DNA from: Lachnospiraceae bacterium
GTDB taxonomy: Bacteria; Bacillota; Clostridia; Lachnospirales; Lachnospiraceae
NCBI GenBank assembly: GCA_003447295.1
Contig: DLZQ01000055.1
Coordinates: 1 to 40,318 of the forward strand
Reading direction: 5' to 3'
Length of the DNA: 40,318 nt
The notes under the pieces are model-generated. The model ran no database searches, was not told where the DNA came from, and saw only the letters and a program-made list of their open reading frames with translations. Numbering within the stretch: position 1 is the stretch's first letter; every line of letters begins with the position of its first letter. The translations under genes and the position numbers were made by a program. Below are positions 24,611-32,721 of this stretch, in pieces.

Positions 24611-24624
24611 CTTTTTTATTTTCT
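24611..24624. repeat. Right target-site duplication of the IS30-family element
   Basis: CTTTTTTATTTTCT immediately after the right inverted repeat, identical to 22565-22578. Confidence 0.75.
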
Positions 24625-24674
24625 TACTTAGGGATAAAGACGTATACGCAAAAACATTTTTGAAATTACAGATA

Positions 24675-24695
24675 CCTGTCTGATATTCAGGCAGG
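24675..24695 (-). terminator. Possible terminator of the DUF4143 ATPase gene
   Basis: Nine-bp stem CCTGTCTGA/TCAGGCAGG 10 bp after the stop; the following U-tract is weak. Confidence 0.5.
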
Positions 24696-24704
24696 GACTG
24701 TATT

Positions 24705-25928
24705 TTAGATCATCCAGACCGGTACGATATAATTGTCTCTGTCAATCGCACTAAGTCCCGGTTTCATGCAGATAACTGCGCCCTTCGCACGAGGCGTTGA
24801 TGCCTTGTCGAGTAATTCAAATACCTTTACCAGCTCTGTTCCGGGATTTGCAGTTTTCTTAATCTCAATCGGATTCAATATTCCATCATGTTCCAGGACA
24901 ATATCAATCTCCCTGGCATCTTTATCACGATAATAGTACAAATACGGCTCTTTTCCACAATTCAGGTAGGTTTTCCGAATTTCCGCGACCACGTAATTTT
25001 CCAAAATAGCCCCGTTCATAGCACCGCATTCTAACGTTTCCGCACTGCTCCATTTCGTCAGGTAACACACCAGACCCGTATCGTAGAAATACAGTTTTGG
25101 CGTTTTCACAAGGCGCTTCAACAAATTATTAGAATACGGATGAAGATAAAAAATAATTCCCAGCGTTTCCAGAATTGTCAGCCAATCCTTCGCCTGCGTC
25201 TGATTGATATCTGCATCTCTGGCAATCTCTGCTGCGTTAACCATCTGCCCACATCTTGCTGCCACCGCAGTAATAAACCGGAGGAACTTAAGCGAATCTA
25301 TGGCATCCGATAATTCTCTTACATCCCGCTCAATATAAGTAGACAGATAACTGCTGTAAAAAAGCTGACTGTTACTGTTAATACCGCTTACGATCGCCGG
25401 CATGGAGCCTTGATAAATCCGCTCAAAGATCTCTCTTGTATCAGCTTGCTCTCTCTCTTTCTGCCTCTCGCTTAAATCCTCCAGATCTACCGTAAACGGT
25501 TTCATCGTCCCGCCGGATATCTCTGCCTGTGACAGGGATGTAAGCGAAAGTACTGCCACTCTTCCTGCCAGTGACTCCTGTACTCCCTGCATCAATTTGA
25601 ACACCTGTGATCCCGTAAGCCAAAATGCTCCCGGCTCATGGTTTTTATCTACATATATCTTGATATAAGTAAACAGTTCCGGTGCATATTGAACCTCATC
25701 AATCAATACAGGTGGTTTATGCAGTTGCAGAAACAGTTCCGGATCGGTCTTTGCAATATTTCTTTCGTTCAAATCATCCAGTGTTACATATCCCCGCTCC
25801 GTTCCCTCCATCAGTTTTTGGAGCATTGTCGTCTTTCCTACCTGTCTAGGTCCCGTTACCAGGAGTACCGGATATTCCCTGGTTACCTGTCTTACTACAT
25901 TCTCCAGATTTCTTTTGATATAATTCAT
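24705..25928 (-). CDS. AAA_14 ATPase with C-terminal DUF4143
   Basis: This 407-residue protein has Walker A GPRQVGKTT (26-34), Walker B PPVLIDEVQ (Asp77, Glu78), sensor-like FWLTGSQ and the DUF4143 C-terminal part (about 200-360) ending in a nuclease-like YYYRDKDAREIDIVLE segment with IEIKK. The family is widespread, multicopy in gut Firmicutes and Bacteroidetes, and of unsettled function; toxin-antitoxin or defence roles have been proposed. Its upstream region carries two 37-bp repeats at exactly 60-bp spacing. It splits fliC from fliD-fliT. Confidence 0.88.
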   Translation of the reverse strand: MNYIKRNLENVVRQVTREYPVLLVTGPRQVGKTTMLQKLMEGTERGYVTLDDLNERNIAKTDPELFLQLHKPPVLIDEVQYAPELFTYIKIYVDKNHEPGAFWLTGSQVFKLMQGVQESLAGRVAVLSLTSLSQAEISGGTMKPFTVDLEDLSERQKEREQADTREIFERIYQGSMPAIVSGINSNSQLFYSSYLSTYIERDVRELSDAIDSLKFLRFITAVAARCGQMVNAAEIARDADINQTQAKDWLTILETLGIIFYLHPYSNNLLKRLVKTPKLYFYDTGLVCYLTKWSSAETLECGAMNGAILENYVVAEIRKTYLNCGKEPYLYYYRDKDAREIDIVLEHDGILNPIEIKKTANPGTELVKVFELLDKASTPRAKGAVICMKPGLSAIDRDNYIVPVWMI

Positions 25929-25939
25929 AAAAGCCCCTC

Positions 25940-26036
25940 TTTCGGCTAATCTTTTTTATGATTATATTTTAGCCGGATTTTTTTAAAATATCAAGCATTT
26001 TTCGGCTAATCTATACTTTGATTATATTTTAGCCGG
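25940..26036 (-). promoter_or_regulatory. Two 37-bp repeats, likely operator/promoter region of the DUF4143 ATPase
   Basis: Copies at 25940-25976 and 26000-26036 differ only in a central stretch. Each runs from TTTCGGCTAATC to TTTTAGCCGG, so it is also an inverted repeat (CGGCTAA...TTAGCCG), and each contains TATAAT on the minus strand. The spacing is exactly 60 bp. The nearer copy is 12 bp from the ATPase start. No good -35 is seen, fitting a regulated promoter. Confidence 0.65.
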
Positions 26037-26071
26037 CTCACATTTTTATTCTTTCACATTGATTCTGTCAT

Positions 26072-26098
26072 AAAAAAGAGAAGCAGTGATCTGCTTCC
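26072..26098 (-). terminator. Rho-independent terminator of the flaG-fliD-fliS-fliT operon
   Basis: Seven-bp stem GAAGCAG-(4 nt)-CTGCTTC followed on the minus strand by TCTTTTTT, 16 bp after the last stop. Confidence 0.9.
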
Positions 26099-26113
26099 CT
26101 TCGTCTGTTGTAT

Positions 26114-26587
26114 TTATTGTTTATTATCGTACATCTGAGGCGGTACGTATCCGGCGCCGCTCATGCTCTTGTAGTAGTCAAACGCGCTTTTGGCATTTTT
26201 ACGTCTCTGGCCGATTCCGGCACGTTCCCTGGCGAAATAGTTCTCGACCAGTTTCTTGTTCCGGGCTTCCTGTGCCTGTACGGACACGCCAAGTTCCGTC
26301 ACCTTGGCAACCTTGGCCTGGAGTTCCCGGATCTGTGCTGCATAGCGCTGTCTGTTGCCCTCCAACTCCTTCGCCAGCTTCTCATACAGGATCTCGAAGC
26401 CTTCATCCAGGCGGACGACCTCATCGATCAGGCGCTGTTTCTCCTCCACGGCATCATCGAACAGGCTCATGTCCACTTTTTCCGCAGAAAAGATTTCTTC
26501 CTGACGCTTATTATATTCCCGGATCTTCTGCAGTACTTCCAGCTTCTTATCCAGACTTTCCGATAAAATGGTCAGCTGATTCTCCAT
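26114..26587 (-). CDS. FliT-like flagellar export chaperone
   Basis: This 157-residue protein is almost wholly helical and highly charged, with heptad-like stretches (about 5-110), as in FliT/FlgN-type chaperones. Its TGATG junction with fliS and its place at the end of the flaG-fliD-fliS operon fit FliT, the FliD chaperone. Sequence motifs are weak in this family, so position carries the call. The C-terminal tail (YKSMSGAGYVPPQMYDNKQ) is Gly/Pro-rich and may be disordered. Confidence 0.65.
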   Translation of the reverse strand: MENQLTILSESLDKKLEVLQKIREYNKRQEEIFSAEKVDMSLFDDAVEEKQRLIDEVVRLDEGFEILYEKLAKELEGNRQRYAAQIRELQAKVAKVTELGVSVQAQEARNKKLVENYFARERAGIGQRRKNAKSAFDYYKSMSGAGYVPPQMYDNKQ

Positions 26588-26973
26588 CAGTCATTTCCTT
26601 TCTTGGCACCGGCCTTCATGACTTCTTTCCAGTTGTCGCGGATCGAATGGAGATGCGTGTTGATCTCTTCGAGAATCTCCTTATCCTTTTTGACATTGGC
26701 TTCCACCAGCCGTCTCTCCAGATAGCTGTAAATATTATCGAAATCCTTGGAAACTTCGTATTTCATATCCAGTGTGGAATGCAGATATCCGATGATATTC
26801 TGCACCTTGCGGATATTCTCATGCGCTCTGGGAATGTCATTTTTCTCTACGGAAAGCTCTGCGATGTTACAGAACTTAATGGCTCCGTCGTAAAGCATAA
26901 GCGTCAGTTCTGCCGGAGATGCGGTCAGAACCTTGCTGTTATTATACTGTGCATACGCACTGGGTAATGCCAT
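26587..26973 (-). CDS. fliS: Flagellin export chaperone FliS
   Basis: This 128-residue chaperone binds the C-terminus of flagellin before export. The N-terminus (AYAQYNNSKVLTASPAELTLMLYDGAIKF) is the FliS signature and length is normal. It starts one base after the fliD stop region and its stop overlaps the next ATG (TGATG). Through flagellin it also affects FliW availability and hence CsrA activity, a link known from Bacillus. Confidence 0.96.
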   Translation of the reverse strand: MALPSAYAQYNNSKVLTASPAELTLMLYDGAIKFCNIAELSVEKNDIPRAHENIRKVQNIIGYLHSTLDMKYEVSKDFDNIYSYLERRLVEANVKKDKEILEEINTHLHSIRDNWKEVMKAGAKKGND

Positions 26974-26974
26974 A

Positions 26975-28525
26975 TCATGATCCTCCTAATAAGGCGGTCA
27001 CCGCACTGGAATTGCTCTGCAGCTTTGCAAGAGCCGTCTCCATCTTGGAGAACTTGGAATACCATTTATCCTCGTAATCGTTCAGCTTCTTCTCCAGTTC
27101 GGAGATCTTCGTCTTATAATCATCATAATCCGATTTCATCTTTTTGTCATCATAAAAATTACCGTAGGAGCGATAACCCTCTACCGATTTGGACAGATCA
27201 CTCATTTTCGTATACAGATTCTTGAACAGTCCGGAGAAAAAGCTTACGACCGTATCGGGATCACTGCTGATCATGCTCTTAAGCTTGTCTGCATTACCGG
27301 AGGTACTGGAGTCATCTGCATCTCCATTGATATGGTAGGCATTCTTCTCATTCTCCGCTGCGGTAAAGTAGCTGAGGGTCTCAATACCGAAATCACTGAG
27401 GTACATCTGCTTGCCGTTGACCTCCAGTCCGGAAGACATTACCTCCTTCAGAGTAGAGCTTACGGTAGACAGATTGCTGTCTCTGCGTAACAGTGCATCC
27501 TTGATCTTCTGCTCGTATTTCTCTACCTCGGAGTCGGACATAGCATCCTTCTCGTCATCGGTCAGCGGCTCATAGCCTTTGGCAGAATCCGCATTATACA
27601 GCTTATCCATCTCATTGATGATGGAATTATAATCCTTCAGGAAACTCTTGATCATATCGTAGATGCCGTCTACGTCATCCTTCGTGGTCACCACGACGTT
27701 CTCAGCGGTCTCCTTCATGGCTGTGATGGTCAGTCCATTGATGGAGAATACATTGGTGTTGCTCTCATACTCCGTATCATTCAGCGTGATCTTCGCATTC
27801 TTTGCATCGATCTTGTTGGCACTTGCGCTGTCCAGACCCAGGCTCTTAAGTACGTTATTACCGATCTCATCGGATGCGGTAATGCTGAAATCGTTGCCCT
27901 CTCCGGAATCCTTGGCACTGATATAGAATCTCTGCTGCGTCTCATCAAAGTTGGCATTCAGTCCGGCTTCTTTTAATTTGGTCAGTACGTTGGAGATGGT
28001 AGTATCCGCAGTGATCTCCAGTTCCACATTGGTATCACCGCTCTTGATATTTAATTTGGTACCGGTGCTCAGATCCAAAGCAGTACCGTTATTATTCACG
28101 CTCAGGTCAGACAGCTTCGTCAGGGCATTGAGCTTGAAATCATCCCCGTCTGTGTCTGTTTTAGTCCTCAGAGAAGCCTTGCCACCGGTCATGTAAGCAG
28201 TCTTGGCCAGCTGTGTGATCTTCAGGTTCTGCACGCCGTTCATGGCATTCTCACCGGTGATGATGCTGGCTGCGGTGCTGTCGGAGACGGATGTGGTCTT
28301 CTTCATATAAGCACTGGTAAAACGCATATTGTTGACGTATTTGGACTGCAGATTCTTCAGCTTGGTGTTCAGATCCTTCCATGCCGTAGTCTTCCACTCT
28401 AGCTTGGTCTGTGCCTTTTTCGCATCGTCTACTTTGGTCTGCTTTGCAGACACCAGCTGCTTTATAATGCTCTCTGTGTCCATACCGGAGATCAGTCCGG
28501 ATAATCTCATTGTTGATGATGCCAT
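26975..28525 (-). CDS. fliD: Flagellar filament cap protein FliD
   Basis: This 516-residue protein forms the filament cap that guides flagellin assembly. It has the FliD N-terminal domain (LSGLISGMDTESIIKQLVSAKQTKVDDAKK) and the C-terminal coiled part with KLNDYEDKWYSKFSKMETALAKLQS. Length is typical. The ribosome-binding site is AGGAGGATACC before ATG. It lies second in the operon after flaG. Confidence 0.96.
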   Translation of the reverse strand: MASSTMRLSGLISGMDTESIIKQLVSAKQTKVDDAKKAQTKLEWKTTAWKDLNTKLKNLQSKYVNNMRFTSAYMKKTTSVSDSTAASIITGENAMNGVQNLKITQLAKTAYMTGGKASLRTKTDTDGDDFKLNALTKLSDLSVNNNGTALDLSTGTKLNIKSGDTNVELEITADTTISNVLTKLKEAGLNANFDETQQRFYISAKDSGEGNDFSITASDEIGNNVLKSLGLDSASANKIDAKNAKITLNDTEYESNTNVFSINGLTITAMKETAENVVVTTKDDVDGIYDMIKSFLKDYNSIINEMDKLYNADSAKGYEPLTDDEKDAMSDSEVEKYEQKIKDALLRRDSNLSTVSSTLKEVMSSGLEVNGKQMYLSDFGIETLSYFTAAENEKNAYHINGDADDSSTSGNADKLKSMISSDPDTVVSFFSGLFKNLYTKMSDLSKSVEGYRSYGNFYDDKKMKSDYDDYKTKISELEKKLNDYEDKWYSKFSKMETALAKLQSNSSAVTALLGGS

Positions 28526-28542
28526 ATTGGTATCCTCCTATC

Positions 28543-28995
28543 TTATCTCTTCTCATCTACCAGGATACCGGCTAACTCCCACACTTTGGCGATCATGTCC
28601 AGGGTCTTCTCGGGAGGAAGTTCCTTGATCACTTTCTTGGTATCCTTATCTATGATCTTGATGGTTACGCGGTTGGTTGCCTCATGAATGCCGAAGACCG
28701 CTTCGGAATGAGACATCATGTTCTTGTTCAGCTTCTCTACCGCTTTCTTGATCTGCTCATTGGTCACATGCTGTTGCTGCTCCCCTTTGGGATCGGCAGA
28801 GGTATTGCTCTGCTCCTTGCCCTGAGCATTCTCAACGACTGCTGTCGTCTGATCAATCTTGTCTATTGGCTTTACATTGGCAGGATTGTATTCAGAGGCG
28901 TTTTCCTCTGTGGTCACTTTTGTAGTTGCATTCTTGGCAGCGGCCGTATTCTGTGCCTGCACTGTCATGATACTGGAAATCGGTTCTATGGTCAT
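28543..28995 (-). CDS. flaG: FlaG-family flagellar protein
   Basis: This 150-residue protein has a polar N-terminal half and the FlaG domain at about 80-150 (VEKLNKNMMSHSEAVFGIHEATNRVTIKIIDKDTKKVIKELPPEKTL as seen). FlaG proteins affect filament length. The start at 28995 puts ATG 8 nt after ACGGAGG, the same spacing as in fliC; a GTG at 29004 would overlap the ribosome-binding site. First gene of the flaG-fliD-fliS-fliT operon, with a sigma-28 promoter and CsrA-like leader. Confidence 0.9.
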   Translation of the reverse strand: MTIEPISSIMTVQAQNTAAAKNATTKVTTEENASEYNPANVKPIDKIDQTTAVVENAQGKEQSNTSADPKGEQQQHVTNEQIKKAVEKLNKNMMSHSEAVFGIHEATNRVTIKIIDKDTKKVIKELPPEKTLDMIAKVWELAGILVDEKR

Positions 28996-29003
28996 AATGG
29001 TCA

Positions 29004-29036
29004 CCTCCGTGTGATAAAAGCGCCTTCCGTAGGCGC
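29004..29036 (-). promoter_or_regulatory. Putative dual CsrA-binding site in the flaG leader
   Basis: Hairpin GCGCCT-ACGGA-AGGCGC presents ACGGA as its whole loop. Fifteen bases later the ribosome-binding site ACGGAGG has a second ANGGA, 8 nt before ATG. Geometry is the same as in the fliC leader although the stem sequences differ. Confidence 0.75.
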
Positions 29037-29059
29037 ACGACCTTTGCTCTCTATGGATT

Positions 29060-29086
29060 GTATCGGTAAACCCTTAGAAAAAATTA
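29060..29086 (-). promoter_or_regulatory. Sigma-28 promoter of the flaG-fliD operon
   Basis: Minus-strand TAAT, 15 nt, ACCGATAC, about 65 bp before the flaG start. Confidence 0.7.
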
Positions 29087-29110
29087 ATAGGAGATGCAAA
29101 AAATTGCACC

Positions 29111-30010
29111 TCAATTCCAGTATAATTTCATATTTTCAGTAACACCTTCCTCTGATAATTGAAACCTTACTCTGACTTTCTCTGCCGTGGTTCCATAATC
29201 AGCTCCTAACTCCATACAGGTTAGAATCAATGCCTTAATGCTGCTCTGCCTTTCCTCCTGTTTTCCTTCTTGTCTCCCTTTTCTAACATATTGCTCAAAT
29301 AATTCACACACCGTAATTTCATCCTCCTCTCGGATATTCATTTCCTCCAAAATAACCGATTCTGCTATGGAATCATCTTCTCCGGATAAAACATTAATCA
29401 TTTTAATCAAAGCTGCTTTGTGTATAACTTTCTGATTCGATTGAAAAGTATTCCCCTCCGCCAGATAATCCAGCACGATTCTCATATCACTATGAAATCT
29501 TTCTCGAACTTTCCTGGGAAGGTAACGCATTTCCCAAATATGTACTTTTATATCATCCACATACTTTCGGAGTTCTTCCGGTATTTTTTCACAACATAAT
29601 TCGTGAATTCCCGCTCTTTTTTCCCAGTGTTCTTTTCCCCAGTAAAGTATCATTTCTATAATAGGGTAGGTACCTGTTGCCTTTCCTTCATATTGTTCTC
29701 GATATCCTGCACCTGTATAACCTGCCTTGCGCAATACGATTTTGGTATCCATTGTTGTCTGATTTGCAATCATATATTGTGCTCTGATCTGTCCATCTGC
29801 CATTTCATATTTTGCCACATCTTCCAACTGATTCCTCAACATCTTGGTCTTATCCTCATAAATGCTTTCCGTCGGCGCAGGCATTAGATTTTCTTTCGTC
29901 ACAACATTTTCTCCATTATGCAGCAATGCATTAATAATGTCTGCTGCCACATCAGGAAATGCCTCAAAGTTCTTTGTAACAAGGTCATTCTTTTCTCTCT
30001 TATCTGTCAT
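29111..30010 (-). CDS. Rpn-family PD-(D/E)XK nuclease / transposase-like protein
   Basis: This 299-residue protein belongs to the multicopy Rpn (YhgA-like, PDDEXK_2) family that is common in Lachnospiraceae. The nuclease-like core is at about 10-190, with MLRNQLEDVAKY, ADGQIRAQYMIANQT and YPIIEMILYWGKEHW; a C-terminal region with EEMNIREEDEITVCELFEQYVRKGRQEGKQEE follows. Usual relatives have ENQT where this has ANQT, so the active-site acid may be lost. It has its own promoter and sits between csrA and flaG, so it looks like an insertion into the flagellar cluster. AT-rich relative to neighbours. Confidence 0.8.
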   Translation of the reverse strand: MTDKREKNDLVTKNFEAFPDVAADIINALLHNGENVVTKENLMPAPTESIYEDKTKMLRNQLEDVAKYEMADGQIRAQYMIANQTTMDTKIVLRKAGYTGAGYREQYEGKATGTYPIIEMILYWGKEHWEKRAGIHELCCEKIPEELRKYVDDIKVHIWEMRYLPRKVRERFHSDMRIVLDYLAEGNTFQSNQKVIHKAALIKMINVLSGEDDSIAESVILEEMNIREEDEITVCELFEQYVRKGRQEGKQEERQSSIKALILTCMELGADYGTTAEKVRVRFQLSEEGVTENMKLYWN

Positions 30011-30194
30011 TTATCCTCCCTTAAGCCCACTAAATTCATCTAAGCAGGAAAAATGTAAACAGATCCTCATGCCATTTCTCTTTTCGCCCGCTTATGTTGT
30101 TTTGTCATTTTGTTTGAATTTTTGGCGAAAAGCCCGAAATACACACAAAAAGATATTATCAGAAATTGTCATAAAGAATTCTTCAACTACCGTA

Positions 30195-30223
30195 ACTATA
30201 ACATGTCCCTATACTCTTTGCAA
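30195..30223 (-). promoter_or_regulatory. Candidate promoter of the Rpn-family gene
   Basis: Minus-strand TTGCAA, 17-nt spacer, TATAGT, about 185 bp upstream of the start. The rest of the 353-bp space 30011-30363 holds only this and the csrA terminator. Confidence 0.55.
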
Positions 30224-30296
30224 GTTCTTTTTTAGTTCCGGCAACGCGTATATTTACAGTTCAGGCAAATGTGCCCTTATTTTTCAACAGCCTAAC

Positions 30297-30335
30297 AAAA
30301 AGGCTCCGAATTGCATGATCCGGAGTCTTTTTTTT
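30297..30335. terminator. Bidirectional Rho-independent terminator after csrA
   Basis: Stem with CTCCG/CGGAG core; AAAAA on one side and TTTTTTTT on the other give a U-tract on both strands. It is about 30 bp after the csrA stop and ends the flgM-csrA operon. Confidence 0.8.
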
Positions 30336-30363
30336 ACTTATTTTCTTATTCTATTTTCTTATT

Positions 30364-30582
30364 CTACCCAAACAGGTTCTTCAGTGCTTCCATACCGTCC
30401 GCATCCACAGAAGCTTTATTAGCCTCCTGGATCTGGATGTATACTTCCTTGCGGTAAATGGGCACTTCCTTGGGAGCGGAGATACCGATCTTGACCTGGT
30501 CACCCTTGACCTCTAAGACAGTGATCTCGATGTCATTGTTGATGACGATGGCCTCATTTTTTTTACGGGATAATGCCAGCAT
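30364..30582 (-). CDS. csrA: Carbon storage regulator CsrA
   Basis: This 72-residue RNA-binding dimer (MLALSRKKNEAIVINNDIEI start, VKIGISAPKEVPIYRKEVY core) represses translation by binding ANGGA sites. Start at ATG 30582 gives the canonical N-terminus; a GTG at 30591 in the same frame would overlap the fliW stop by 8 bp. It follows fliW directly and ends the flgM-flgN-flgK-flgK-flgL-fliW-csrA operon. Likely targets are the fliC and flaG leaders in this window. Confidence 0.96.
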   Translation of the reverse strand: MLALSRKKNEAIVINNDIEITVLEVKGDQVKIGISAPKEVPIYRKEVYIQIQEANKASVDADGMEALKNLFG

Positions 30583-30583
30583 C

Positions 30584-31042
30584 TTACTCACCCGCCTTTC
30601 CGGACTTCAGGATATCGTAGATGGGGAACTTTACGGGATACTGGTTGCCTTCGAGGATGATCTGGCATGCCTTACGCTCTTCCACGTTAATGACAAAGGG
30701 GCCCTGGAGGTTCACGGTCATCTTCGTAAGATCGGAGGGTACGGTCACGGTCACCATGACCAGAAGGTTCTCCGGGGTGAGTGTTCCCACACCGGTGAGC
30801 AGCTCATCATCCACCTCGGGATCATAGTCCGGGTTGACCAGCAAAGGATCCATGACCGGCATGGCAAAGCTGGGTTCTTCGATGGACTGCAGATAACGGA
30901 TACCGGCACTGCTGCCCTTCTCCTCATCATGCAGCATGGTAAAACGCTTCAGCTCCGGGAATCCGATAATACCCTTGTCAAAAGTGATGATCTTGTCATC
31001 CGCGATCTCTACTTCCCCAAAATTTTTTGTCTGAATCTTCAT
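30584..31042 (-). CDS. fliW: Flagellar assembly factor FliW, CsrA antagonist
   Basis: This 152-residue protein (MKIQTKNFGEVEI start, FDKGIIGFPELKRFTML) binds CsrA and, alternatively, flagellin; when flagellin is exported, freed FliW relieves CsrA repression. That partner switch is known in Bacillus. It sits just before csrA, the usual pair. Length and N-terminal motif are normal for the family. Confidence 0.96.
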   Translation of the reverse strand: MKIQTKNFGEVEIADDKIITFDKGIIGFPELKRFTMLHDEEKGSSAGIRYLQSIEEPSFAMPVMDPLLVNPDYDPEVDDELLTGVGTLTPENLLVMVTVTVPSDLTKMTVNLQGPFVINVEERKACQIILEGNQYPVKFPIYDILKSGKAGE

Positions 31043-31105
31043 AGAATACCTATGCCTTTCCGCACCTGCAAGCTTTCAGGTACTTCCGTATTTTACACTG
31101 TCCTC

Positions 31106-32674
31106 TTAGATAAAGTTCAAAAGCGTGGTCTGCATGACTTTACCGGTAGCCATCAGAGCCGCTTCGTAGGTCATCTCCGCACTCTTTAAGTTAATGGCAG
31201 TCTCCGTCACATCAATATCTTCGTTTTCACTCTTTAATGTCTCAAAGGTGGTCTTCTGGCTCTTCATACGGTTCTCAATGAGCTCCAGCTTGCTGCTTCT
31301 GGTACCGCAGTTGGTAATGCACAGGTTGGCATCATCGAGATATCCCTGGAAGGTGGTAATGCTACTCTCGAACAGCTTCTGGCATTTATCCTTCGACAGG
31401 GTCAGTGCCTTCTCCACGGCTTCCATCTGTTTGTTCAGGATATCCGCATCGCCGCCGGTAGCGTTCTCCTTAAGCCCCTCAAGCCTGGTCTTCACAGTCT
31501 CCAGATCCAGTACGTCCTGCATCGCCTGTACCAGGTCATCCACAGTACGGCCGATTCCGTGCTGGAAGCACTCATCTGCAGTGGAATTTACACGGATGGT
31601 CTGATTGAAGCCTACATCATATTCGATCACCTGCCTGTCCTCATCATCCTGTGTATATTTCTGGTTATATTTTATTGTCTTGCCATCCACGGTGGCATCA
31701 CACTTGAAGTAATGCTCCGGCCGCAGATCTCCCTTCATCCAGTGATTCTTCTGATAGGTTACCTGAATCTCACCCTCATTTTTACCGGAAGTGGCAGGAT
31801 CATCCTTACAGTCCATCAGTGTCTTATAGCGCTTCTCGCCTAAGAGCAGTTCTCCGGTCTCCGGTACATATACGATAGCATCGGGATTACCGGCTACCTT
31901 GCTGTAAGGATCCGCGGTAGAGGAGATTTTATCAATGACCGGCTGCCCTGTATTCTGATCCGGCCATGTTACCTCCTGATAGCTGCCATCCGCCTGTTTC
32001 TCCTGAAAAGAAATGGAGGGACTGCCGTCCTTTTTACAGTCATCATAAGACAGCTGGATACGATATACCTCCGTAGCCTTGACATCCTGTTCTGATATCT
32101 TATTAAAGCCCGTATCTTTATAATTCGCTGCGGTGATGTCCAGCAGCTTCCCTGTATTTACCTTGGTCAGCTTTGTAATGGAGCTGTTGCCCAGCTGCTC
32201 GGTGATATTGTATTCCGTGTTGTATTCCTTATCAAAGCTTAAGGAAGTATCGGTACGATATCCGGTAAAGACATAACGACCGGCATAATCCGCATCGCCG
32301 GTGCTGTAGACTTCATCTCCAAGGGCTTTCAGCTGTTCGAGAATGATCTGGCGGTCTTCTGCCTTCAGGTCTCCATTGGAGCCTTTCGTAGACTGGTTGA
32401 TCATGCTTGTGATGATCTCTGTCAGATTCTTCAGTGCATCTTCCGTCACGTCCAGCCAGCTCTCCGCATCGGGGATATTCTTGCTGTAATACTGGGTCAC
32501 TTCCGTAACATTACTGCGCAGACGCAGGGCACGGATGGATACCACCGGGTCATCGGAAGGGCGGTTCACCTTCTTCTGGGTGGACATCTGTGTGCTCAGC
32601 TTATCCTGATATACTTTGTTCGTATTGATATTGGACAGATTATTACGTTGCATGATCTTGTTCGTAATTCTCAT
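31106..32674 (-). CDS. flgL: Flagellar hook-filament junction protein FlgL
   Basis: This 522-residue HAP3 protein has flagellin-like ends: N-terminal MRITNKIMQRNNLSNINTNK and C-terminal DIDVTETAINLKSAEMTYEAAL. Bacillus and E. coli FlgL are near 300 residues; the extra 200 or so lie in the middle (about 150-370), probably an exposed domain. Its ribosome-binding region AAAGGACAAGGATC holds two AAGGA motifs, so CsrA could also bind there, though without a hairpin. It follows the second flgK gene by 47 bp. Confidence 0.94.
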   Translation of the reverse strand: MRITNKIMQRNNLSNINTNKVYQDKLSTQMSTQKKVNRPSDDPVVSIRALRLRSNVTEVTQYYSKNIPDAESWLDVTEDALKNLTEIITSMINQSTKGSNGDLKAEDRQIILEQLKALGDEVYSTGDADYAGRYVFTGYRTDTSLSFDKEYNTEYNITEQLGNSSITKLTKVNTGKLLDITAANYKDTGFNKISEQDVKATEVYRIQLSYDDCKKDGSPSISFQEKQADGSYQEVTWPDQNTGQPVIDKISSTADPYSKVAGNPDAIVYVPETGELLLGEKRYKTLMDCKDDPATSGKNEGEIQVTYQKNHWMKGDLRPEHYFKCDATVDGKTIKYNQKYTQDDEDRQVIEYDVGFNQTIRVNSTADECFQHGIGRTVDDLVQAMQDVLDLETVKTRLEGLKENATGGDADILNKQMEAVEKALTLSKDKCQKLFESSITTFQGYLDDANLCITNCGTRSSKLELIENRMKSQKTTFETLKSENEDIDVTETAINLKSAEMTYEAALMATGKVMQTTLLNFI

Positions 32675-32721
32675 TTTGATCCTTGTCCTTTCTCTCTATA
32701 GAATTCCATACCAATTTCATA

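Noticed and set aside
25940..26036. CRISPR-like array from the two spaced repeats
   Set aside because: Only two copies with different centres, no cas genes, and each copy contains a promoter-like TATAAT; operator sites fit better.
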